A DNA stretch of 22,841 nucleotides from Bdellovibrionales bacterium (GTDB lineage: Bacteria > Bdellovibrionota > UBA1018 > CAIMNF01). Under the pieces are notes generated by a model. It worked only from the letters and a program-made list of their open reading frames with translations. It searched no databases and was not told the DNA's origin. The position numbers were made by a program, and so were the translations under genes. Where the stretch lies: the NCBI GenBank assembly GCA_947457605.1, contig CANGWP010000015.1:1-22841 (forward strand), read 5' to 3'. This document shows positions 15,341-22,781 of the stretch, in pieces (within the stretch, counting starts at the first letter, position 1; the number at the start of each line of letters is the position of its first letter).

Positions 15341-16837
15341 TTAAATAACTTCCCGAACCAACTCCAGCCCAAGGCGCACCCCAAAGCCTGTGGTCTCGGT
15401 AGGAACCAGCCCCAATCCCCCGGCATTTCCGCTTGCCGCAAGATCGATGTGTACCCAGCGAACGCCCTTCTCCACAAAGCGGCTCAAAAAGGTGGCCGCA
15501 TAAATGTGATCCGCGCACTTCGTGGTGGAAGCCTGCCTGACATCGGCGAAATCGGATTTGATGAATTCGGAGTAATCCTCGCCGATCGGAAAGTTCCACA
15601 CCCGCTCCCCGGAACGATCCCCGGCACGCACCGCCGCCATTGACAGAGCAGGATCATTGGAATAGGCACCAGATCTCCGGGTATCAAGCGCCCGAACCAC
15701 GGATCCGGTAAGCGTCGCATAATCCAAAATCAAATCAGGCTTGTCGCTTGAAGCGATCGCAAGAGCATCGGCAAGACACATCCGCCCCTCGGCATCGGTG
15801 TTTTCGACTTCGATCGAAAGCCCGTTGCTTGCAACCACGACATCATTCGGCCGATAGGCATCAAAGGCGATGAGGTTTTCTGCAAGCGCAAGATACGCGT
15901 GAACTTCATAAGGCACTTTCATCGTCACCAGAACCTGAAACAAGGAGAGCGCAACCGCCGAACCCGTCATGTCCTGATGCATTCCGTGCATGAAATCGCC
16001 GGTCTTTACATTGTAGCCTCCGGTATCAAAGCAAAGCCCCTTGCCCACGATGGCAATTTTCTTCGATCCTTTTTTGGACGGCGAATAGTGAAGATGCACA
16101 ATTCCCGCCCGCTCATGGTGATCTCCCTGAACCACGGCAAGAAATGCTCCGGCCCCCCTTTTTAACAGTTCTTTTTTGCCGATGAACTCGCACTTCACCT
16201 TCAGTTCTTTTGCAAGCTGCTCTGCGCGCTCCCGGTAGGTTCCCGGATGAAGCACGTTGCTCGGAAGTTCTGCCAGGTGCCGCACCTGATTGTTCGCAAA
16301 CCCAAGAAGCATCCCCTCTTCGATCGCGGTTTCTGCCGCTTTTTTTGCCAGTCCCGTATCAAAGTGAATCAGGATCTTTCCTTGCGGCTTTTGATCCTTG
16401 GCCTTTTTTCCAAACACGGGCGGGCGATAGCGGGAAATCACGGCAAGCGAGGAAATCCAGTTCAAAAATCCTGCCGCTTCCGTTTCCCTCATTCCCCGAA
16501 GGCACACTTGGATCTCGCGATCCTCTTCCTCGTTTTTGAGTTCGCTCAAAAATGCTTTTCGAAGGGCGGTTTGGGATGCATAGGCGCTGATCGCTCCGGG
16601 AAGGACAATTGCGACAAGACCGCCTTTTCCCTCAAAGGGAATCCGGAGGATTTGGGGTTCGGTCTGCCCCTCTTCCTTTTTGATTTTCTTTAGCTCCTTG
16701 GAAAGCGCTTCTTTGGCCGCCGGGCGATCCTTCAGGATCTCCATCAGAACCATGCGACTTCCGTATTCCGTGACAGCGAGCTGGTGTGCGGTTTGGGATT
16801 TGAGACCGATTTTGAGTTCCACGTTGTTTTGATTCAT
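15341..16837 (-). CDS. Leucyl aminopeptidase family protein (peptidase M17)
   Basis: A 498-aa cytosolic-type M17 peptidase, the usual length (PepA is ~500 aa). All five expected metal ligands are present by motif: Lys266 and Asp271 in VGKGLCFDTGG, Asp289 in MHQDMTGSA, Asp348 and Glu350 in NTDAEGR, plus catalytic Lys278 and Arg352. YRPNDVVVASNGLSIEVENTDAEGR is near-canonical. The family removes N-terminal residues from peptides with two divalent metals, often Mn or Zn. Oddities: the metal loop reads DMTGSA where DMGGAA is usual, and FDTGGYNVK replaces FDSGGISLK, so specificity may differ. No signal peptide. The ATG at 16837 has no ribosome site but follows a -10 box. It lies 64 bp after hrpB, on the same strand, and may be read through from it. 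Confidence 0.88.
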   Translation of the reverse strand: MNQNNVELKIGLKSQTAHQLAVTEYGSRMVLMEILKDRPAAKEALSKELKKIKKEEGQTEPQILRIPFEGKGGLVAIVLPGAISAYASQTALRKAFLSELKNEEEDREIQVCLRGMRETEAAGFLNWISSLAVISRYRPPVFGKKAKDQKPQGKILIHFDTGLAKKAAETAIEEGMLLGFANNQVRHLAELPSNVLHPGTYRERAEQLAKELKVKCEFIGKKELLKRGAGAFLAVVQGDHHERAGIVHLHYSPSKKGSKKIAIVGKGLCFDTGGYNVKTGDFMHGMHQDMTGSAVALSLFQVLVTMKVPYEVHAYLALAENLIAFDAYRPNDVVVASNGLSIEVENTDAEGRMCLADALAIASSDKPDLILDYATLTGSVVRALDTRRSGAYSNDPALSMAAVRAGDRSGERVWNFPIGEDYSEFIKSDFADVRQASTTKCADHIYAATFLSRFVEKGVRWVHIDLAASGNAGGLGLVPTETTGFGVRLGLELVREVI

Positions 16838-16843
16838 GGGGGA

Positions 16844-16872
16844 GTTCTACCACAAACCCGTGCACCTGCTAA
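16844..16872 (-). promoter_or_regulatory. Candidate promoter of the aminopeptidase gene, possibly leaderless
   Basis: On the minus strand TTAGCA (16872-16867), a 17-bp spacer and TAGAAC (16849-16844), ending 6 nt before the ATG at 16837. The 6 nt between are TCCCCC, with no Shine-Dalgarno. Confidence 0.35.
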
Positions 16873-16901
16873 CACCCCCAAACGAAGATTGTGCAAAATG
16901 C

Positions 16902-19268
16902 CTACTTTGGAGGAAACTTCCGGCGATACGATACCGCTTTAGCGGCTAGCGGATCCTCGGGCCAGGAATGTTTCGGATAGCGGGCTTTCAGCTCTTTTTT
17001 CACTTCGAAATATGCATTCGCCCAAAAGCTCTTAAGATCCCGGGTCATTTGGATGGGCTTGAATCCCGGAGACAGGAGCTCCAGCAGCACCGGAACCTGC
17101 CCGCCACCGATTCGCGGAGTCTCAAGCCATCCGAATACTTCCTGCAACCGCACCGAGAGTTTCGGCGGGTCATTCTCATAATCCACCGCAATGAGGTTAC
17201 CGCTTGGAACCTCGATCTTTGCAGGAGCATCCTTCTCGAGCCTCTTTTTGCTCTCGCGATCAAGGCATCCTTCCATCAAGTCCAGTACCGCCTCCTCGTC
17301 GATTCCGGAAAGCTTGGTTTTTCCATGAACCAGGCTTTCGATGATCATTTCCCAAGGGATCAGGACCTGCTCCTGCTCCGAGGCAAGACTCACGCGGTTT
17401 AGGAATTCGACCCGTTTCAAAAGACGAGCCACTCCGGGGAACCCGGAAAAAAATCGCTCCCGGCTTTTTTCCAGATATCGTTTCAAAGCCTCTTCGGATT
17501 CTTCGGGAGTGGCAGGCACATCGGTGACAGGAGAAAGCTCCAGGTCTTCGAAAAAAACTCCCTGCACCGCGCGAACCCGGAGTGCCTCCTCCTCAAAAGC
17601 GACTCTTCGTTTTTTTGAGGCAAATTCAAGGAGCGTCTTTTTCCGAAGCGGAACAAAGGAGGAAACCACGAGATCACCCTGATCCATCGCCACAAGCAGA
17701 AGCGACGCCTCCGGAAGCTGTCCATCCCGAAGCCTGACTCTTCTTCGCCCGACCACCCGGTCCCCGACACAGATTCTGCCGCGGCCTGATCGAATGAGAA
17801 CCCTCTCGTAGCGATCAAACTCGGAGGACTCTACCCGCGGGATCGAATCGCTTCTTAAGATTGCGCGCGCAAGGCGCTCCCCATTGAAATCAAGACGGTT
17901 CAGCCGCTGCAGGAACGAATCCTCATCCCGGATCCGCTCCTCTTTGGAAATGGAATCGAGGAGCGCCCCGAAGCGGGCTCCGAAATGGGGAACACCCTCC
18001 TTTTCGGCCTCGAGCACCACGGCAGCGATTGCGGGATCGAGAGGAAGCTTTAAGGCGCGCCGGCCGGTTTCCGTCATGCCCGATTCCCCAAGGAATCCAA
18101 GAAGCTCAAGCTCGGTTCTCGCAAACTCAAGCATCGATGCCTTGGGCTTCTCAAACCAATCAAAGGCCGAAAAATCCTTCACTCCGAACTCGCTCAGAAA
18201 CAAGAGCGCCCGCGAAAGGTTCACCCGCTGAACCTCGGGAGTCTCAAAGTGCCTGAGCTGGTCCTGTTCACCCTTTTCCCAAAGCCTGAGAACCACTCCC
18301 TCACTGACCCTGCCCGCTCGCCCCGCTCGCTGATCTGCCGAAGCCCTGCTGATCCGAAGAGTCTCCAGGCGATCAAATCCAAGAGCCGGATCCATCCGCA
18401 TCACCTTTTGCAAGCCGGAATCCACCACCGCCCGGATGCCAGGCAGGGTGATCGAGGTCTCTGCGATGTTTGTCGCACAAATGATCTTTAGGCCCGTGGC
18501 GCGAAAAACTTCGCGTTGCTGATCCTCAGGCAAACTCGCATACAGGGGAAACACCCGAAAATCCCGAATCCCATCACTGGAGAGCCACCCCTCAAGCTCG
18601 CGCACGGCCTTTGAGATCTCAAAAGCTCCCGGCAAAAAAACGAGAACATCGCCGGATTCGGGAAGTACCGACTTCACTCCGGCGACCACGCTTGAATTGG
18701 CGGAATACCTTCGCTCGACCGGAAACAAACGGCCCGGAATCTGAAAAAGCCTGGGAACAGGAAGATAATGAAGCAAGGGTGCCGGGTCGAGTGTTGCCGA
18801 CATCACGACGATCTTGAGATCAGTCCTGAATGACCCTTGAATTTCCTTCAAAAGCGCAAGCGAGAGATCCAGATCCAGGCTCCGCTCATGAAACTCATCA
18901 AGGATCACACCGGCCACTCCCCGAAGTTCCGGGTCCTCCACCATTTTTCGAAGGAGCACTCCCTCGGTCATGAGCAGGATGCGCGTATTCTTGCTGCTTC
19001 GGTTCTCAAACCTGACCTGGTAGCCCACTTCCTCCCCTAAACGTAATCCATTTTCTTCGGCAATCCTTTGGGCGGTCAGTCGGGCGGCCCAGCGTCTGGG
19101 CTGCAACAAAATCCAAACTCCACTCGAGGCATCGGAGAGCGCCACCGGAACCCGAGTGGTCTTTCCGGCCCCGGGCTCGGCTATCACGACCATCGAGGAA
19201 TGGGCTTGAAGGTCGGCAACCATTTGGGGTAGAAAAGTATCTACGGGAAGGCTGAGTTTTTTCATCAC
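16902..19268 (-). CDS. hrpB: ATP-dependent RNA helicase HrpB
   Basis: A 788-aa DEAH-family helicase of normal HrpB length. Motifs in order: Walker A GAGKTT (33-38), ILLMTEGVLLRKM (97-109), motif II DEFH (124-127), motif III SAT (157-159), NIAETSITLPGIRAVVDSG, and motif VI QRAGRAGR. The C-terminal third matches the HrpB-specific region, ending in KARYPKHSWPEDPLAAKA. HrpB is an RNA-stimulated ATPase of poorly defined cellular role in bacteria. The start is GTG 19268 or the adjacent ATG 19265; TTGACC lies upstream but no convincing -10 box at standard spacing. It is divergent from the beta-barrel gene, with 69 bp between them. It is the first gene of a long minus-strand run, followed by the aminopeptidase. 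Confidence 0.92.
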   Translation of the reverse strand: MMKKLSLPVDTFLPQMVADLQAHSSMVVIAEPGAGKTTRVPVALSDASSGVWILLQPRRWAARLTAQRIAEENGLRLGEEVGYQVRFENRSSKNTRILLMTEGVLLRKMVEDPELRGVAGVILDEFHERSLDLDLSLALLKEIQGSFRTDLKIVVMSATLDPAPLLHYLPVPRLFQIPGRLFPVERRYSANSSVVAGVKSVLPESGDVLVFLPGAFEISKAVRELEGWLSSDGIRDFRVFPLYASLPEDQQREVFRATGLKIICATNIAETSITLPGIRAVVDSGLQKVMRMDPALGFDRLETLRISRASADQRAGRAGRVSEGVVLRLWEKGEQDQLRHFETPEVQRVNLSRALLFLSEFGVKDFSAFDWFEKPKASMLEFARTELELLGFLGESGMTETGRRALKLPLDPAIAAVVLEAEKEGVPHFGARFGALLDSISKEERIRDEDSFLQRLNRLDFNGERLARAILRSDSIPRVESSEFDRYERVLIRSGRGRICVGDRVVGRRRVRLRDGQLPEASLLLVAMDQGDLVVSSFVPLRKKTLLEFASKKRRVAFEEEALRVRAVQGVFFEDLELSPVTDVPATPEESEEALKRYLEKSRERFFSGFPGVARLLKRVEFLNRVSLASEQEQVLIPWEMIIESLVHGKTKLSGIDEEAVLDLMEGCLDRESKKRLEKDAPAKIEVPSGNLIAVDYENDPPKLSVRLQEVFGWLETPRIGGGQVPVLLELLSPGFKPIQMTRDLKSFWANAYFEVKKELKARYPKHSWPEDPLAAKAVSYRRKFPPK

Positions 19269-19337
19269 GGTTCAAGAGATACTCCATGGGCCAGGCCCGC
19301 GGGTCAAGCGAACAAAAGAACAAGGATTTCAACAGAT

Positions 19338-20276
19338 ATGAACAGTCGTAACGCGGGCTTTCTTGGTTTGGTTTTTCTCGCAGCACTCCTGCCATTCCTG
19401 AGTGAGGCGCAGACCGCTCCAAAGCCAGCTTCTCCTGCAGGTGCCCCTCCGGCCCAAGCGTCCAGGCCCCAGGCAGCGCCCTTGAAGAACGTTGCTCCCG
19501 CAGCTCCAGTGGCACCTCCCGCGGCAGTGACCGCAAAAAAGGAAGAAGAGCGGAAATTCTACGAAAACCTGAGAATGTCCTATTTCCTGGACTACGATGG
19601 CCCGCGCTTTACCAATTTTGATCTCACTCAATCCCAAGGTCCCTTGGACGAGACCTCAAGCTTTGCAACCCTTTTCCATACCCTGAGGGTGGGTTATGCG
19701 GTTTCTCCCCGGGTCACGGTCGGGTTCCAGATTACCGGAACGGCTTCATTCGATCCTCAGCAACAGTTCAATCTGGGAGACATCAACAACTTTGTGAACT
19801 GGGCGAAAATGGTGGAAACGGATGACTTGGAGATCCAAGGGGTTCTTCGCGTTACCTATCCCACAACCGCAAACTCCGTTGCAGCAGGAAAGATTTTTGC
19901 CGTTCGTGCGCAGGGGAACTGGACCTTCAAAACCCCCCTCCGGAACTGGTCCTTCACCACGGCCACCAAATTCACCTCGAGCTTTTTCAAAACTCCCACT
20001 GGAAGCACTTCTGATTTTGTGGTTGAACTTGCTCCCTACATCACAGTGGATCTTTCCCCGAACGTGCAATGGGTGTTTGAAGGAAGCTTTGATGCCAACC
20101 ATCAGTATGCGGATACATCCTTTGATTTCAGGCAAGGCGATCCGGATTCATTCGACACCGGCCCGAGTTTCACGATCAATTCCCATGCGAGTGTGACAAC
20201 CACCATAAAGTTCTACACGACCCGGGTCAGCTTCGACAATGCCACTCCGTATGTGAACCTTTCCCTCGCACTCTGA
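19338..20276 (+). CDS. Secreted beta-barrel-like outer-membrane protein, function unknown
   Basis: A 312-aa protein. The signal peptide spans 1-24 (hydrophobic core FLGLVFLAALLPF, likely cleavage after SEA). A Pro/Ala-rich linker follows (25-66), then a basic/acidic turn KKEEER, then ~230 residues of alternating polar and hydrophobic strands (TLRVGYAVSPRVTVGFQITGT, NWSFTTATKFTSSFF, VELAPYITVDLSPNVQWVFEGS) ending in YVNLSLAL. This pattern is that of an outer-membrane barrel; the Pro/Ala linker may span periplasm or peptidoglycan. No named family is recognised. A weak site AAGGA (19322-19326) lies 11 nt before the ATG. Its stop codon shares a base with the start of the RMD1 gene (TGATG), so the two are translationally coupled. 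Confidence 0.65.
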   Translation: MNSRNAGFLGLVFLAALLPFLSEAQTAPKPASPAGAPPAQASRPQAAPLKNVAPAAPVAPPAAVTAKKEEERKFYENLRMSYFLDYDGPRFTNFDLTQSQGPLDETSSFATLFHTLRVGYAVSPRVTVGFQITGTASFDPQQQFNLGDINNFVNWAKMVETDDLEIQGVLRVTYPTTANSVAAGKIFAVRAQGNWTFKTPLRNWSFTTATKFTSSFFKTPTGSTSDFVVELAPYITVDLSPNVQWVFEGSFDANHQYADTSFDFRQGDPDSFDTGPSFTINSHASVTTTIKFYTTRVSFDNATPYVNLSLAL

Positions 20277-21373
20277 TGATCACCATTCAAAAAGGATCCG
20301 TACTTCTTTACCGGGTTTTCGACATCGCAGAGGAAATCGATCTTTCGCGAGCCGAGGCGCTCTTCAAGGCCGATGGAACCCGATTGAAGTTCACGTTGAG
20401 TCCAAGGCAAGTGGTGATCATGCGGAACGCTCCTGTCACCTTCTCACTGGGAGAGACCGAGCTCGCCGTCCACGATCGCACTTTCAAGGCCGAGGCATTT
20501 GCCAAAATCTGGGACTATGGGGTTTTGTCGATCTTGTTTCAAATCCCGATTGAACCGGGAACCCGGTGGGAACAACTGGTTGACCTCGGCGCGAAGATCG
20601 AAATCGACACCTTGGTGGATGGAGCGGCACGATCACGCGCAAAAGAGATCATCAATATGATCAAGCCCTCTCTCCGGGACCCGCACGAGTGGCACGAGTT
20701 TGAGGATTATGTGATCTATTTTTTTGAGGAAATCGCTGGCATCAAAAAGGCGATAGAGCTTACCGAAAAAGTGGACATCGCAAAGCTGATCCTGGCGGAG
20801 CCCCAAAGCACCCTCTCTGAATCCTCGAAAAAGAGCATCCTCGATGAAGGTACCTATCAATATGCCGAAAACGATCTAACGATCATCGACTGGAACAGCG
20901 CGATTGTGGTGGAACCCTCTGCAAAAAAAGAAGTCCCCGAAGTCATCGAATTCGTACTGACCCACATGATGGAAATGCGCTACTACGACGGACTTCTTGA
21001 TCAAAAGCTTGCGACCATTTATGACGCCATCGAAGAGTCACGCTCCCGGTTTTTGAGCAATCGCTTCAGCATGCTCTCAAGAGAAGCCTCGGCTCGCTAC
21101 ATCGAGTTTTCCGAATTCATCGAACGGGTTGACAACTCGTTCAAAGTGGTTGGAGATTTCTATCTTGCCAAGATCTTCCGGGGCGCGGGCGAGCAGTTCC
21201 GGATTCCCGAATGGGAAGCCAACATCAGCCGTAAGATCAACATCTTTTCGAATCTCTCGGAGCTTCTTCAAGGGGAAGTGAATGCCGCCAGGAGCCTGTG
21301 GCTTGAAGTGACCATCGTGGTTCTCATTCTTTTTGAATTGGTCACCACATTCGCACGTTTCTCATCCCATTGA
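20276..21373 (+). CDS. RMD1/DUF155 family protein
   Basis: A 365-aa protein resembling the RMD1/DUF155 family, found in fungal and animal mitochondria (RMD1, RMND1) and in scattered bacteria. Seen: an N-terminal beta-rich region with a VLLYRVFDIAEEI strand; a middle acidic segment; and the family's C-terminal signature, a helical stretch (RFSMLSREASARYIEFSEFIERVDNSFKVVGDFYLAKIFR), EW in RIPEWEANISRKI, and a single terminal transmembrane helix LWLEVTIVVLILFELVTTF (about 343-361). Mitochondrial RMND1 anchors ribosomes near the inner membrane; no bacterial role is established. Most of the protein would sit in the cytoplasm on a C-terminal anchor. The start ATG overlaps the previous stop (TGATG); the CDF gene begins 17 bp after its stop. 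Confidence 0.8.
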   Translation: MITIQKGSVLLYRVFDIAEEIDLSRAEALFKADGTRLKFTLSPRQVVIMRNAPVTFSLGETELAVHDRTFKAEAFAKIWDYGVLSILFQIPIEPGTRWEQLVDLGAKIEIDTLVDGAARSRAKEIINMIKPSLRDPHEWHEFEDYVIYFFEEIAGIKKAIELTEKVDIAKLILAEPQSTLSESSKKSILDEGTYQYAENDLTIIDWNSAIVVEPSAKKEVPEVIEFVLTHMMEMRYYDGLLDQKLATIYDAIEESRSRFLSNRFSMLSREASARYIEFSEFIERVDNSFKVVGDFYLAKIFRGAGEQFRIPEWEANISRKINIFSNLSELLQGEVNAARSLWLEVTIVVLILFELVTTFARFSSH

Positions 21374-21390
21374 GTCCAGGAGTCGAACGC

Positions 21391-22395
21391 ATGAATTCCG
21401 ATACCCTTCAGTCCGACAGCACCCCAAAACGAATCAGACTGACCGCAATCAGCATCTCCCTGATCGGAAGCCTTTTGATTCTTGCGCTAAAGATCCACGC
21501 CGCACGCTTGGCAGGATCCACCGCCCTTCGCTCAGACGCTCTCGAGGGCAGCGTGAACGTTCTTGCGGCAGCCTTTGGTCTCGGTTCAGTTCTATTTGCT
21601 GAAAAGCCCGCCGACCAGGATCACCCCTACGGTCACGGGAAAATCGAATACTTCGCGCAGGCCTTTGAGGGGGGACTGATTTCACTTGCGGGATTTTTGA
21701 TTGTCGTCGACACAAGCCTTAGACTTCTCCACCAGGACCCACTTCAGGACTTAGGGACCGGATTGAAACTCAACATCCTTGCGGGACTGCTGAACGGAGT
21801 CCTTGGATTTGGAATGTTTCTTTCCGGTAAGAAGCACCATTCGCAGATTCTGATTTCGGACGGGATTCATCTTCTGACCGATCTTTTCACCACCGTGATT
21901 CTGGGACTGGGACTCCTTCTCGTGATTTTCACGGGATGGTCCTGGCTTGATCCGGTCCTTGCCTTGGGAGTCGCGCTCTTTTTGTTCCGCACCGGCTACA
22001 AATTGGTTCAGGAGTCCGCAGGCGCACTCCTGGATGCCCAAAACCCGGCCCTGATCGAAAAGATTGTATCGTACCTAAACGAGATCCCGCGGCGCTCGGT
22101 GATCACGGCCCATGAACTCAAAGTTCAACAATTCGGGCGAGACAAGCATGTGGACCTCCATGTGGTGGTGCCTGAATTCCTGTCCATTAAGGATGCTCAT
22201 GACCAGTCGGATCGTTTCGCTGCCGATCTCATGCAAAAGCTGGGTCACCACTCGATTGTTCACACCCACGTCGACCCATGCGAGCGGGAGTTTTGTGCGG
22301 AGTGTTCATTTCTCGACTGCCCCATCCGCATGAAGCCCTTTCAAGGGATGCACCCGTTTGAGGCGGGCCAGATCACCCGCACCGGAGCCCATTAA
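21391..22395 (+). CDS. Cation diffusion facilitator transporter with Cys-rich tail
   Basis: A 334-aa inner-membrane metal/proton antiporter of the CDF family. The ATG at 21391 follows AGGAG (21378-21382) by 8 nt and is preferred over the in-frame TTG at 21370. Membrane metal site: SDALEGSVN in helix 2 (Asp49) and SDGIHLLTD in helix 5 (Asp157, His160, Asp164), with DHPYGHGKIEYF (77-88) between. The C-terminal domain has the usual cytoplasmic His/Asp cluster (HTHVDP) and then a four-cysteine tail CEREFCAECSFLDCPIR (Cys297, 302, 305, 310). CDF proteins export Zn, Co, Fe, Mn or Ni. The DALExxVN variant of helix 2 marks a broad subgroup whose metal is not predictable here. It is third gene of the barrel-RMD1-CDF operon. 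Confidence 0.9.
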   Translation: MNSDTLQSDSTPKRIRLTAISISLIGSLLILALKIHAARLAGSTALRSDALEGSVNVLAAAFGLGSVLFAEKPADQDHPYGHGKIEYFAQAFEGGLISLAGFLIVVDTSLRLLHQDPLQDLGTGLKLNILAGLLNGVLGFGMFLSGKKHHSQILISDGIHLLTDLFTTVILGLGLLLVIFTGWSWLDPVLALGVALFLFRTGYKLVQESAGALLDAQNPALIEKIVSYLNEIPRRSVITAHELKVQQFGRDKHVDLHVVVPEFLSIKDAHDQSDRFAADLMQKLGHHSIVHTHVDPCEREFCAECSFLDCPIRMKPFQGMHPFEAGQITRTGAH

Positions 22396-22421
22396 AGGAC
22401 CTCCCGGATCTATTGTTTTGA

Positions 22422-22637
22422 TTTACATGGTGGTTCGGAGAAATGAGTCTGGATCCCACGGGCAATGGGGATACACCTTTTGGGGCATATGAGTTTAGCC
22501 GACTCTCGCGAGTCAGGACTGACGAAAGCGAGGCCGCAGGATGCGGCTCGGAGGCTAAACTCATAGGACCCAAAGGGCTTTTCACCCATTGCCCGCCGGA
22601 AACCACACTCATTCATCAGTGCCACCGATCCTGTAAA
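22422..22637. repeat. Branched inverted-repeat element (structured RNA or MITE-like)
   Basis: A ~216-bp imperfect palindrome in the gap after the CDF gene. Paired blocks, from outside in: TTTACA (22422-22427) with TGTAAA (22632-22637); GGTGG (22429-22433) with CCACC (22622-22626); ATGAGTCTGG (22443-22452) with CCACACTCAT (22603-22612), 9 of 10; CGGGCAATGGG (22459-22469) with CCCATTGCCCG (22585-22595), perfect; and ATGAGTTTAGCC (22489-22500) with GGCTAAACTCAT (22553-22564), perfect. At the apex are two hairpins: GACTC-TCGC-GAGTC (22501-22514) and a GC-rich stem around AGGAT (22529-22550). No coding signal is present. I do not recognise the motif as a named riboswitch, ribozyme or integron site. 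Confidence 0.7.
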
Positions 22638-22730
22638 AGTTTTAGACACCCGTACACTCCCGCCTCTTCGATAATGCCCGAGATCACGGGATAAATTGAA
22701 AAAACCCTGCATTTACCGCAAGTCAGTGTC

Positions 22731-22747
22731 TTGGCACACCCTGTGCT
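22731..22747 (+). promoter_or_regulatory. Sigma-54 (-24/-12) promoter
   Basis: TTGGCACACCCTGTGCT fits the consensus YTGGCACGRNNNTTGCW at 11 of 14 defined positions. The invariant GG (22733-22734) and GC (22745-22746) have the required spacing. Transcription would start near 22758, giving a short leader before the lipoprotein ATG at 22782. Between the palindromic element and this box (22638-22730) I see only a small CCCG/CGGG hairpin (22677-22690) and no gene. Confidence 0.6.
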
Positions 22748-22781
22748 CTATCTCCCTGTGAGAGAGAAAAGGGATTTAGTT

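Noticed and set aside
19287..19318. GGGCCAGGCCC palindrome between hrpB and the beta-barrel gene
   Set aside because: It is short and GC-rich, with no T-run and no clear relation to promoter boxes; chance is likely.
22501..22560. Possible hammerhead ribozyme, integron attC site or 16S-like fragment at the apex (CTGACGAAAGCG)
   Set aside because: The CTGACGA block is not followed by a stem and GAAA in hammerhead order, GTTRRRY/RYYYAAC boxes are absent, and the 16S resemblance is limited to a few bases.
22443..22694. An open frame of 83 codons across the palindromic element
   Set aside because: It runs through inverted repeats, has no ribosome site and no protein-like composition; an open frame on the opposite strand covers the same palindrome.
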